Notes: generated from the letters alone by a model not told the origin. 12,649 nucleotides of DNA from Candidatus Bathyarchaeota archaeon (GCA_030601645.1 JAUWBQ010000031.1:1-12649); one strand, 5' to 3'. Shown: positions 1 to 6,953, counted from the first letter of the stretch. Numbers and translations are program-made.

Positions 1-160
1 GGACGTCGAGGAGGGGGAGGAGATCGTCACTGTGAGCCCAAAGAAGTTCCTCGGCGACCTGTGGGGGCCCATAAACGAGTCCATCAGGACCATCGGAGGG
101 GGGTGGATCAGAGATGGCAGGCAGAGCAGGTGGGAGATCAGGAAAGAAGACTTGGCCTAG
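1..160 (+). CDS. C-terminal end of an unrecognised protein (5' truncated by window)
   Basis: An open frame runs from base 2 to a TAG at 158-160 and gives the last 52 residues of a protein that starts outside the window. The tail contains W-G-P-I-N, then an Ile-Arg-x-Ile-Gly-Gly-Gly-Trp-Ile stretch, and ends near S-R-W-E-I. The spaced Trp/Gly pattern looks like a small folded domain rather than a random tail, but I cannot name the family. The gene converges with the small MoaD-like gene, with only six bases between the two stops. Its codon usage (AGG arginine, ATC isoleucine) matches the neighbouring genes, which supports it being real. Confidence 0.6.
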   Translation, partial: DVEEGEEIVTVSPKKFLGDLWGPINESIRTIGGGWIRDGRQSRWEIRKEDLA

Positions 161-166
161 AGGCCG

Positions 167-409
167 CTAACCCCCTATCGGAGGGGGGAAGACATCGACC
201 ACGTCTCCATCCTTGAGGGAGTAGCTTTTCTCTTCAGCGCTGCCATTTACGAGGGTCACAATCACCTCCTCGACAGGTATCGCTAAACTATCGAGGAGCT
301 GCCCGAGGGTCGTCTCATTTCTTTGTTCAATGACCAAGGGTCTGTCAGCCTCATCCCCCTGAAGGTGTTCCTTGAGGGTGCCGTAGAGCCGGACGTCAAC
401 CTTGATCAT
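167..409 (-). CDS. MoaD/ThiS-family ubiquitin-like sulfur carrier
   Basis: This 80-residue protein starts M-I-K-V-D-V-R-L-Y-G-T-L and ends P-P-I-G-G. The exposed C-terminal Gly-Gly and the short beta-grasp pattern (a late D-G-D-V-V-D-V-F before the tail) are hallmarks of the MoaD/ThiS/SAMP family. In that family the terminal glycine is adenylated by an E1-like enzyme and thiocarboxylated, to donate sulfur to molybdopterin or thiamine, or to be conjugated to proteins. The ATG at 407-409 has a GGAGA motif at 417-421, seven bases upstream. It is divergent from an AOR operon whose enzyme needs a metal-pterin, so a role as sulfur carrier for tungstopterin is a reasonable inference. A protein-modifier (SAMP-like) role cannot be excluded. 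No E1 or MoaE partner is in the window. Confidence 0.85.
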   Translation of the reverse strand: MIKVDVRLYGTLKEHLQGDEADRPLVIEQRNETTLGQLLDSLAIPVEEVIVTLVNGSAEEKSYSLKDGDVVDVFPPPIGG

Positions 410-544
410 GGGTCTATCTCCATTACATTACCCCTCAAAATGTAAGTCATTTTCGCTCAATCGCGCATGTTTCTTCTCCGGTAACTGCCTCATCGCAAAT
501 GATTTATTCCCACAGATAGGTCCACGATAGGAGATTTTATTGTT
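410..544. promoter_or_regulatory. Divergent promoter region between the MoaD-like gene and the ferredoxin/AOR operon
   Basis: This 135-base AT-richer spacer lies between two divergent starts, so it must hold both promoters. On the plus strand a weak TATA-like GATTTATT (501-508) lies upstream of AGGAG at 529-533 and the ATG at 545. On the minus strand the clear signal is the GGAGA ribosome binding site at 417-421; I see no convincing TATA box there. A short inverted repeat at 437-453 lies inside the spacer and could be an operator. The promoter assignments are inference from base pattern and spacing. Confidence 0.4.
437..453. repeat. Inverted repeat AAAATG-TAAGT-CATTTT, possible operator
   Basis: Two perfect six-base arms (AAAATG and CATTTT) are separated by five bases, giving a 17-base dyad of the size often bound by dimeric regulators. 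It sits in the divergent spacer 28 bases upstream of the MoaD-like start, where a bound protein could affect both genes. The arms are AT-rich and short, so a chance origin is possible. Confidence 0.3.
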
Positions 545-1084
545 ATGAGCAGACGGAGGCCCGTCACTAAGCCGTGGGTCGTCAGGGACTACATCAAATG
601 CAGCGGCTGCAGGCTCTGCGAGATCGCATGTAGCATGAAGCACGAGGGCCGGATCTGGCCTGAGGCATCTAGGGTGCGGGTCTTCATGCTCGTGCCGGGT
701 GCCGAGGTCCCCCACCTCTGCGCTCAGTGCAGCGACTACCCGTGTATATCGAGCTGCCCCTCTGATGCATTATACAAGAACGAGGACACGGGGGCAGTCA
801 TCGTCGACGACGAGAAATGCATCGCATGCGGAGCGTGTATCAACGCCTGTCCGGGTCAGATACCCCACATGCACCCCGAGGGGGGGCGAGTCGTAATCTG
901 CGATCTATGCGGGGGAGAACCCGAGTGCGCCAAGATCTGTGAGAGGGCTGGATACGGGGCCCTCTTCAAAGGGACGAGGTCCTCATCAGTAAACTACGAT
1001 CTGTACGCCAAGAACCCCGAGGAGATCACCAAGAACCTGGCGATCAACCTCTACGGTGAAAGAGGGGAGGAGTTATCGGAATGA
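545..1084 (+). CDS. Four-cluster [4Fe-4S] ferredoxin-type subunit of an AOR-family oxidoreductase
   Basis: This 179-residue iron-sulfur protein has sixteen cysteines in four groups: C19/22/25/29, C59/62/67/71, C92/95/98/102 and C119/122/128/132. The second group has the C-x2-C-x4-C-x3-C spacing with Pro before the third Cys that marks the HycB/NrfC/DmsB-type electron-transfer subunits; four [4Fe-4S] clusters are expected. It has no signal peptide and should be cytoplasmic. AGGAG at 529-533 precedes the ATG at 545. Its stop overlaps the ATG of the AOR gene (ATGA at 1081-1084), so the two are probably translated together and form a complex. By analogy with bacterial AorAB-type enzymes, it would carry electrons between the tungsten subunit and a ferredoxin or another acceptor. 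The partner acceptor cannot be read from the sequence. Confidence 0.9.
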   Translation: MSRRRPVTKPWVVRDYIKCSGCRLCEIACSMKHEGRIWPEASRVRVFMLVPGAEVPHLCAQCSDYPCISSCPSDALYKNEDTGAVIVDDEKCIACGACINACPGQIPHMHPEGGRVVICDLCGGEPECAKICERAGYGALFKGTRSSSVNYDLYAKNPEEITKNLAINLYGERGEELSE

Positions 1085-2934
1085 CCCTGGGCTACAACGG
1101 CAAGATAGCCGAGGTGAACCTCACAGAGGGGAAGGTCTCGGAGTACTGGCCAGACGAGAAGATCCTCAAGGACTATATTGGAGGCAGGGGGCTGGGCGTA
1201 AAGATCCTCTGGGACAGACTGGGGGGCAAGTGGAGGAGCGTAGACCCTCTAGGACCAGAAAACCTCCTCCTCGCCCTGACCGGCCCGTTGACGGGGTACG
1301 TCTCTGGGACCAGGATATGTGTCACAGGGAAGTCCCCGCTCTCAAACGGGATCGTGGGCTCCACTGCGAGCGGAGAGTTCCCCCTAGAGTTGAAGACGGC
1401 AGGATACGACGGGGTCATCGTCACGGGGAGGGCAGAAAATCCCGTCTACCTGCTCATCACGGACGATGGGGCTGAGATCAGGGATGCCTCGAAGCTATGG
1501 GGGATGGACGGGAAGGAGACCATTAAAGCCCTGAATCGTGAGATACGAGAGCTACTGAAGGAGAGGAACCCGAGCTTCGGACTCTGGAAGGAGCCCGGGA
1601 TGATCTACACTGGTCCAGCCGGCGAGAACCTCGTCAGAAACGCCGCTGTCATGGAGAAATGGTCTCACGCCTGCGGGTACGGCGGATACGGGGCGGTCAT
1701 GGGCTCAAAGAACCTGAAGGCCCTCGTGGCCAAGGGCACAGGGCCCCTGCCGGAGATTGCGCATCCGGAGCTGCTCCAGGCCCTGCTTGACGAAACCTAC
1801 GATGCTGCGTTCGGTAACCCTCAGAGGAACTTCTGGGGGACAGGTGCCATGGGATACTCGACGGGGGCCCAGAGCTCCGCCGAGCCCGTGAGGAACTGGC
1901 AGGAAGAGTGGCACGACGAGAGGAGCATCGGCGTCATCAACTTCGAGACCCGGAACTGGGTCAAGAGGTACTGGAGCGACTACGGATGCACAAGGGCTTG
2001 CATGAAGCTGGCGGTCGTCAAGACAGGCCCCTTCAAGGGAGCAATAACCGACAACCCCGACTACGAGCTTCAGGCCTACTGCGGTACAAACCTGGGGATA
2101 TATGACCCAGATGGCGTTGTCTACATGTCATCGGTTATCGACGACCTCGGCCACAGCGGCATCAACGGGGCGAACACAATAGGCTTCGCCGCGGAGCTCT
2201 TCCAGAGAGGAATCCTGACCAAGGAGGACCTCGACGGTATCGAGCCTGTGTGGGGAGACGCCAAGGCGATGGGGGAGATGGCGTACCTAATAGCGGAGAG
2301 GCGGGCCATGGGCGATATCCTGGCCGAGGGAACCTACAGGGCCGCTAAGGCCATCTCGGAGATTAAGGGAGTGGACGCCATGCAGTACGCGGTCCATTTC
2401 AAAGGGATCGAGGTAGGGGCTCACGGAATACGCACAGGGAAGCACTCACCCTACCTAGGCTACGCTCTATCCGTCCAGGGAGGGGACCACACGTCCAGGC
2501 CGCGCCCCCCGATGAGCGAGGCGAGGAGCACGATGGGAGACACCATGGTCGTCTGCACGATGGGGGTGCCGAGGCTTGAAAACATAATCTGGAGGTACCT
2601 CAAGGTCGTGACGGGCTGGGAGCTGAGCCAAGAAGACTGGATAAACGTCAACGGGAGGCGGATAGTCCAGATACAAAGAGCGGTCATCCTGCTGGGAGGC
2701 CCCGACGTGATCTGGGATCCAGACATCGACGACGACAACCCCCCAAGGTGGTACGAGCCCCTCCCCAGCGGACCCTTCAAGGGATCAGCCCCAGACAGGG
2801 CTACGTTGATGGAGGAACGGAAGACGGCATACGCCGACCTGGGCTGGGATAGCCGAGGGATACCCTCCTCGGAGGAACTCCGGAAGCTTGGGCTTCACGA
2901 CGTCGATGAGGTACTCGAACAGCTCCGGACCTAG
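1081..2934 (+). CDS. Aldehyde ferredoxin oxidoreductase family (tungstopterin) enzyme
   Basis: This 617-residue protein has the usual AOR length and landmarks: an N-terminal GGRGLGVKILWD segment, then TGPLTG and later TGKSPLSNG-type loops of the pterin-binding domain, an E329 in the NPDYE stretch, a DDLGHSG pterin-binding loop, and H470 in GGDHT. The E and H resemble the active-site Glu313 and His448 of Pyrococcus furiosus AOR. The family oxidises aldehydes to acids, or in related members reduces acids or aromatic thioesters, using a tungsten bis-pterin and one [4Fe-4S] cluster. The cluster motif is unusual: where Cys-x2-Cys-x3-Cys is expected, the sequence reads D300-x2-C303-x3-C307, with C492 as the distal ligand. 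The GGGGAGGAG run just upstream serves as ribosome binding site. It is partnered with the preceding four-cluster protein. The substrate is unknown. Confidence 0.93.
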   Translation: MTLGYNGKIAEVNLTEGKVSEYWPDEKILKDYIGGRGLGVKILWDRLGGKWRSVDPLGPENLLLALTGPLTGYVSGTRICVTGKSPLSNGIVGSTASGEFPLELKTAGYDGVIVTGRAENPVYLLITDDGAEIRDASKLWGMDGKETIKALNREIRELLKERNPSFGLWKEPGMIYTGPAGENLVRNAAVMEKWSHACGYGGYGAVMGSKNLKALVAKGTGPLPEIAHPELLQALLDETYDAAFGNPQRNFWGTGAMGYSTGAQSSAEPVRNWQEEWHDERSIGVINFETRNWVKRYWSDYGCTRACMKLAVVKTGPFKGAITDNPDYELQAYCGTNLGIYDPDGVVYMSSVIDDLGHSGINGANTIGFAAELFQRGILTKEDLDGIEPVWGDAKAMGEMAYLIAERRAMGDILAEGTYRAAKAISEIKGVDAMQYAVHFKGIEVGAHGIRTGKHSPYLGYALSVQGGDHTSRPRPPMSEARSTMGDTMVVCTMGVPRLENIIWRYLKVVTGWELSQEDWINVNGRRIVQIQRAVILLGGPDVIWDPDIDDDNPPRWYEPLPSGPFKGSAPDRATLMEERKTAYADLGWDSRGIPSSEELRKLGLHDVDEVLEQLRT

Positions 2935-3161
2935 CTCCCATCCTCACCTTTTTCAAGCAGGTGATGGGCTACATCCCGCACCCACTTGCCTGACTCCTGT
3001 CTCGCCGCAACTGCAACGAGGAAGTCCCTCGACTCGATCTCAAGGGCCTCCTTCCAACTCTGGAAGGCTTTGAGGAGGTTTTCCTGGGCAGCAAGATGAT
3101 ACGTACAGTACTCGGAGCCATCCTCACGTCGCCTCCAGCAGAGTGAGCATACCCTATTCAT
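2931..3161 (-). CDS. Small zinc-finger protein downstream of topoisomerase I
   Basis: This 76-residue protein has C5-x2-C8, then C19-x2-H22, a plausible single zinc-binding site of CCCH type, followed by a mostly helical, charged remainder. I do not recognise a named family. Its ATG (3159-3161) lies eight bases inside the end of the topoisomerase gene and is preceded by a strong GGGGGAGGG ribosome binding site, so translation is probably coupled. Its stop codon lies in the CTAG at 2931-2934, which also supplies the AOR stop on the other strand. The coupling suggests a nucleic-acid-related role or a topoisomerase partner, which is inference only. Confidence 0.75.
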   Translation of the reverse strand: MNRVCSLCWRRREDGSEYCTYHLAAQENLLKAFQSWKEALEIESRDFLVAVAARQESGKWVRDVAHHLLEKGEDGS

Positions 3162-5277
3162 CCGTAGACCCTCCCCCTTTTGACGGACACTCCATGTTAA
3201 TGCAGAGCTCCCACGGGCTCCTGCCCCTCGAGGTGACCTTTATGATGGGGGCCCCACATTCACCGCAGCTTCTTCCTATGGCGGTTATCTTGCCTCTCTG
3301 GGGCAACGGGTAGCTTGTGGTACACTGGCCATTGAAGTAGTTGCTGCATCCAGCGAACCGTTTCCCCGTCTTCTTGTTCACGATGATGCGGAAATGCCCG
3401 TCTCCACACCCGGGGCACCTGCCGAGGTAGATTGACCGTTCCTCTTCCCTCGTAATGGCGCCGGATATCTCTGAGCCTATACGCCCCTCATGGGCTTTGA
3501 ACCCCGACAGCGTTGACCCCAACAACTCAACGGTCTTCTTGATGGTGTCAGCCCTTGAGAACCCCCCTCTTTGAATGCGCCCCATGTCCTCCTCGAGGCT
3601 CCGGGTCATCTCCACGGACAGGATATCCGGGGCATACCTCTCCAGGTTCTCAACGATCGTGAACCCGAGATCAGTTATCTCTGTGGCGTTGCCCTTGACG
3701 TAGCCCCTCTTGAAGAGCGTGTCCACGATATCGGTCCTGGTGGCCTTCGTCCCGAGCCCCTCATCCTCCATGAGCCTCAGGAGGCTACCCGGGTTGAACC
3801 TCGCAGGGGGTTTCGTGTACCTTTCGAGGGATCGCAACTTAGCAATCGGCACCTTCTGACCTTGGCTGAGTTTTGGGAGCTCGGATCCCTTATCCTTGAC
3901 GTAGGGCCTGTAGAACTTGATCCATCCCTCCTCGATGAGCTTCGTTCCCCTGAGGAAGAAAGTATAATGCCGCCCTTCCGCATCCACGGTGACCTTCGCT
4001 GACACGTTCTCTCTTACCGCTGGTCCGCCGAGAGAGGCCATGAACCTCCTGCAGATGAGGTTGTAGATACGGGCGTCCACTCCAGAAAGATTTCCAGGAA
4101 TGGCTCCGGTGGGATGAATGGCGGGGTGAGCGGGATCATCCTTCGCGCCTTGTACAGGACGCAACTTGGACTCTTTGAGGAGAGAGGCCGCCAGCCTCGT
4201 GTACTCCTTTCTTCTCCTGAGGCCCTCGAGGATGCCCCTGACGTCTATCGTGGGGGGGATTCGCTGGCTTGAGGTCCGAGGGTAGCTGATATAGGTGCCC
4301 AGGTAGAGCCTCTCAGCAGAGTTTAAAGTCGTCCGTGGGGCATACCTGAACTTGCTGAAAGCCTCTCTCTGCAGGTCCCCGAGATTGAAAGGAGGAGGGG
4401 GAGGCTGCTCGACCCTCCGAGTTGAGATCGTTGAGATCACGCCATCCTTGCCCCTGCAAGCCTTAACGACACTGCGAGCATCAGATTTCTTGCCTACTCG
4501 TGCGTCGGTATAATCTAGGGGAATCCTCCGTCCTTCAATCGTTGTCTCAGCTTTGATGACCCAGAAGGGGATGGGGACGTGCGTCCGGATCTCAACCTCT
4601 CTCTCCTTAACGAAGTATAGGGTGGGGCCCTGCACTCGTCCTATGCTCAGGGTCTTGAACGTGCCGGAGGCGTTCTTCAGGGAAAGGGATAGGGCACGGG
4701 TCAGGTTTATCCCGAAGAGCCAGTCGACCTCGTGGCGGGTCCTCCCGGCCTCGATTAGTGGATAATCTAGGGTGGGGGACATTCCTTCCCATGCATTTAT
4801 GAGGTCCCTCTCGGTGAGCGTGGAGTACCTCATCCGCTTGGCCTCTCTCAGGCTGCCCTCGCCGCATATGTTCAGGAGCACCATGTAGGCGATGAGGCTC
4901 CCCTCCATGTCGAGGTCGCAGGCGCTCACGTACCCTGTGGCCCCCTCGGAGGCGCGCTTGATGGCCTGAATGAACCTCTTCGTCCTTGCCTGCCTCTTGT
5001 CAGCCTCGTGGGCTGGAGCCCACCTGTAATCATAGACAGGGTACGTCCACTTTCCACCGTCCTGGGCGATGCTGAACAGGTGGCCCAGTGCGGAGACCAC
5101 AACCAGCTCATCGTCGTCGCGCCTTGCGATGAAAAGAGGGACTCCCCCCTCGTCGTATGCCTCAGGAGCACCGTCATCGTCAAGGGCGTGGGCAATCCGC
5201 CTTGCAGCTGTTGGTTTCTCGCAGACGACGAGGATCCGTTCCTTCAAGTCACTCTCTTCATTGCCAGATCTAATCAA
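3154..5277 (-). CDS. topA: Archaeal type IA DNA topoisomerase I with two C-terminal zinc ribbons
   Basis: This 707-residue enzyme would relax negatively supercoiled DNA by transient single-strand cleavage. The N-terminal Toprim domain shows the acidic Glu in V-C-E20-K-P and the metal-binding triad D121-x-D123-x-E125-G. The catalytic tyrosine is Y332 in SYPRTSS. A long gate and cleavage region follows, with GLGTKATRTDIVDTL typical of the family. The C-terminus has two zinc ribbons, C621/C624 with C644/C652 and C671/C674 with C692/C697. It lacks the helicase domain of reverse gyrase. The first possible start is TTG at 5275-5277. A second TTG at 5245-5247 (residue 11) follows a GAGAGTGA stretch and starts closer to the conserved ILVVCEKP, so the true protein may be ten residues shorter. 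The next gene downstream overlaps its stop. Confidence 0.95.
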   Translation of the reverse strand: MIRSGNEESDLKERILVVCEKPTAARRIAHALDDDGAPEAYDEGGVPLFIARRDDDELVVVSALGHLFSIAQDGGKWTYPVYDYRWAPAHEADKRQARTKRFIQAIKRASEGATGYVSACDLDMEGSLIAYMVLLNICGEGSLREAKRMRYSTLTERDLINAWEGMSPTLDYPLIEAGRTRHEVDWLFGINLTRALSLSLKNASGTFKTLSIGRVQGPTLYFVKEREVEIRTHVPIPFWVIKAETTIEGRRIPLDYTDARVGKKSDARSVVKACRGKDGVISTISTRRVEQPPPPPFNLGDLQREAFSKFRYAPRTTLNSAERLYLGTYISYPRTSSQRIPPTIDVRGILEGLRRRKEYTRLAASLLKESKLRPVQGAKDDPAHPAIHPTGAIPGNLSGVDARIYNLICRRFMASLGGPAVRENVSAKVTVDAEGRHYTFFLRGTKLIEEGWIKFYRPYVKDKGSELPKLSQGQKVPIAKLRSLERYTKPPARFNPGSLLRLMEDEGLGTKATRTDIVDTLFKRGYVKGNATEITDLGFTIVENLERYAPDILSVEMTRSLEEDMGRIQRGGFSRADTIKKTVELLGSTLSGFKAHEGRIGSEISGAITREEERSIYLGRCPGCGDGHFRIIVNKKTGKRFAGCSNYFNGQCTTSYPLPQRGKITAIGRSCGECGAPIIKVTSRGRSPWELCINMECPSKGGGSTDE

Positions 5278-5315
5278 AAAGGGTTAGGTAGACTAGTAAG
5301 GCTGACGTTCTACGG

Positions 5316-5333
5316 ATAAAAGCTCTAATAAAA
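5316..5333 (-). promoter_or_regulatory. Putative TATA elements for topA
   Basis: On the minus strand this spacer reads AATTTTATTAGAGCTTTTAT, with two TATA-like hexamers (5327-5333 and 5316-5321). The nearer one lies about 41 bases before the TTG at 5277, which would give a leader of roughly 15-20 bases under usual archaeal TATA-to-start spacing. Assigned by pattern only. Confidence 0.4.
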
Positions 5334-5354
5334 TTATGAGGGGTTTGATCCCTC
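5325..5354 (-). terminator. Possible stem-loop plus T-rich terminator after the dehydrogenase gene
   Basis: On the minus strand, a few bases after the TAG of the DapB-like gene, GAGGG and CCCTC (5350-5354 and 5338-5342) can pair around a seven-base loop. A T-rich stretch, TAATTTTATTAGA, follows. This resembles a factor-independent terminator, but it overlaps the AT-rich putative topA promoter, so the T-rich part may be serving as a TATA region instead. Confidence 0.35.
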
Positions 5355-5358
5355 TATG

Positions 5359-6390
5359 CTATTTCAGGTATTTCCGCATGTGTGCGGGGGTTGCATGGGG
5401 GAGGGGGAGGTCTTTCATCGTCTTGAATCCGGGCTCGGCGGCTATGACCGTGGGTATCATGTTTGCGGTTATGGCGATGGTCCCATAGTCCCCGTGTACG
5501 CACGGCGTTATCCTCTGGTTGATGGGGGGCTCTCCTCTGATGGTTATGCTGTCGAACTCCTCGGGGGCGCCTATGTAGGCCCTGAAGTCCATGGTTATGA
5601 GGTCCTTTCCACCCGCTTTCCCGTAGGCCATCTGCATGGAGCCCGCGTTGTGCCCCTTGGGTACCTCGATGGCGTCGCTCGCCACATCGTGATCCAGGAT
5701 CACAGGGCTGACGGGGTCGACCTTGATCTCGTCGAGCTCCCACCCTAAGGCGTCCGCTATCATCAATATGGACTGCTCGAGGCCTACGTGTCCCGTGATC
5801 TCATGGGCGTCTATCTTCTTCCTGAACTCCTCGATTGAGAGTCCCGCGCCTATCTTCTTCTGGAAGGGTACCCTCCTCGTGGCGGCGTCCATCTGCCTGG
5901 TGATGTAGATGTCGTCGACCCTCGTGCACGGACCAGTTAAAACGATGGGTAGTGTGTCCATCAGGAAGCCGGGGTTGATACCCGTCCCCAGCAGGGTGGC
6001 CCCATTCTCCTTCGCCAGCTTGTCAAGCTTCTTCGCGTACTCCGTTCCCTCCTCCGTATCGTAGGGGTAGGAGAGCTCCTCGCAGGTCGAGACGCAGTTG
6101 ACTCCGTGGCTGAGGATCTGGGCGAACTGGTCGTAGGTCTGCTTGACGTATGACATCGTTGTGTGGCAGACGATGTCAGGCTTCGTAGTGGATAGTATCT
6201 CATCGGCGTCGTCGGAGATCAGGACGCCTATCTTCTCGCCCCCTAGGACCTCGCCCAGGTCCTTCCCCACGATGGCGGGGTTGATGTCGACGGCTCCTAC
6301 AATCTCGATGCCATCCTTGGAGAGAAGGTGGGTAGCAAGCCTTCTTCCGATGACTCCTATACCGTATGAAACAACCTTGACGTTCTTCAA
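5359..6390 (-). CDS. 2,4-diaminopentanoate dehydrogenase-like NAD(P)-dependent dehydrogenase
   Basis: This 343-residue protein of the dihydrodipicolinate-reductase-like fold has a dinucleotide-binding G10-I-G-V-I-G15 near the N-terminus, a D35 at the end of the second beta strand, and the conserved G135-T-G-I-N-P-G-F block. The C-terminal NMIPTVIAAEPGFKTMKDLPLP segment closely resembles clostridial 2,4-diaminopentanoate dehydrogenase. That enzyme deaminates diaminopentanoate to 2-amino-4-oxopentanoate during ornithine fermentation. None of the other ornithine-fermentation genes is nearby, so the true substrate may be another amino acid or amine. The start is a TTG (6388-6390): an in-frame TGA lies 15 bases upstream and no ATG is suitably placed. 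No ribosome binding site is visible and a TATA-like TTTTAAG lies 31 bases upstream, so the message is probably nearly leaderless. Confidence 0.85.
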   Translation of the reverse strand: MKNVKVVSYGIGVIGRRLATHLLSKDGIEIVGAVDINPAIVGKDLGEVLGGEKIGVLISDDADEILSTTKPDIVCHTTMSYVKQTYDQFAQILSHGVNCVSTCEELSYPYDTEEGTEYAKKLDKLAKENGATLLGTGINPGFLMDTLPIVLTGPCTRVDDIYITRQMDAATRRVPFQKKIGAGLSIEEFRKKIDAHEITGHVGLEQSILMIADALGWELDEIKVDPVSPVILDHDVASDAIEVPKGHNAGSMQMAYGKAGGKDLITMDFRAYIGAPEEFDSITIRGEPPINQRITPCVHGDYGTIAITANMIPTVIAAEPGFKTMKDLPLPHATPAHMRKYLK

Positions 6391-6420
6391 CGTGAATCGA
6401 TATCAACAACAGACAACCAA

Positions 6421-6427
6421 CTTAAAA
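6421..6427 (-). promoter_or_regulatory. Putative TATA box for the DapB-like dehydrogenase gene
   Basis: TTTTAAG on the minus strand, within AAGTTTTAAGTT, is centred about 34 bases upstream of the TTG start. With the usual archaeal spacing transcription would begin within about ten bases of the start codon, which fits the absence of a ribosome binding site. Confidence 0.45.
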
Positions 6428-6480
6428 CTTGTGCGACAGACACGAACCGGAGACGACTAGAGGAATGAGGTTCTCGTTTT

Positions 6481-6846
6481 CTAGGTTAGGATACAGAAAT
6501 ACAGCATTTTCCCCGACGGCTCCGGGGAAGGATCGAACACGAAGAGCACCTTCGCGTAGAAATCGGCGTAGACCGTCAAAGACCCATGCTCGCGCTGTAT
6601 CCTGTTACATGCATTTAGGAACGACCTGAGGCCCCGTTCGGCAACCTTCCAGTCCTCCGAGTACGCGAGGTCCCACTCCATCTCCCCGTTTATCGAGTAC
6701 CCCCTGCTCCTTACGATTTCAATTCCCTTTTCAAAAGAAATGTATGATTGGCTCAGACCGAAGTACGTAGAGATGCCCAACATGGCGATTATGATGGAGA
6801 AATAGTATACTCTCATGTCTTTCAGGCGGATGATGGGTAGATCCAT
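6481..6846 (-). CDS. Small membrane-anchored hypothetical protein
   Basis: This 121-residue protein has one hydrophobic segment at about residues 13-32 (V-Y-Y-F-S-I-I-I-A-M-L-G-I), preceded by R-L-K-D-M-R. It therefore looks like an N-terminal signal anchor or uncleaved signal peptide, with residues 35-121 outside the membrane. The soluble part is rich in Trp, Tyr and charged residues and contains no motif I recognise. The ATG at 6844-6846 has no ribosome binding site but is about 31 bases below a TATA-like TTTTAATA, again suggesting a leaderless transcript. It lies 90 bases upstream of the dehydrogenase gene on the same strand, but that gene seems to have its own promoter. The combination of promoter, membrane segment and length supports a real gene. 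Confidence 0.6.
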   Translation of the reverse strand: MDLPIIRLKDMRVYYFSIIIAMLGISTYFGLSQSYISFEKGIEIVRSRGYSINGEMEWDLAYSEDWKVAERGLRSFLNACNRIQREHGSLTVYADFYAKVLFVFDPSPEPSGKMLYFCILT

Positions 6847-6876
6847 AGTGTCAATAAAAGATTAATCATCAGATGT

Positions 6877-6884
6877 TATTAAAA
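6877..6884 (-). promoter_or_regulatory. Putative TATA box for the membrane protein gene
   Basis: TTTTAATA on the minus strand, centred about 34 bases upstream of the ATG at 6846. The spacing predicts a leader of under ten bases, in keeping with the lack of a ribosome binding site. Confidence 0.45.
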
Positions 6885-6915
6885 GGTGTGAGACAAAATG
6901 AAGAGATATTATGAC

Positions 6916-6930
6916 ACATTAATATAATGT
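6916..6930. repeat. Inverted repeat ACATT-AATAT-AATGT
   Basis: Two five-base arms flank an AT-only pentamer within the divergent hypA spacer. It could be an operator half-site pair, but it is short and made of AT-rich DNA where such dyads arise easily. Confidence 0.25.
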
Positions 6931-6953
6931 CCCAACAATGTGAGATATAATTA

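Noticed and set aside
428..715. Minus-strand 95-codon open frame across the AOR promoter region
   Set aside because: It overlaps the ferredoxin gene start and both divergent promoters, its composition is unlike neighbouring proteins, and the plus-strand frame is a clear ferredoxin.
3154..5277. Reverse gyrase
   Set aside because: The protein has only the type IA topoisomerase part plus zinc ribbons. The N-terminal helicase domain is absent and the gene starts directly with the Toprim domain.
5354..5743. Long minus- and plus-strand open frames overlapping the dehydrogenase gene
   Set aside because: They are shadows of a GC-rich coding region. Only the frame at 5359-6390 has a conserved protein signature.
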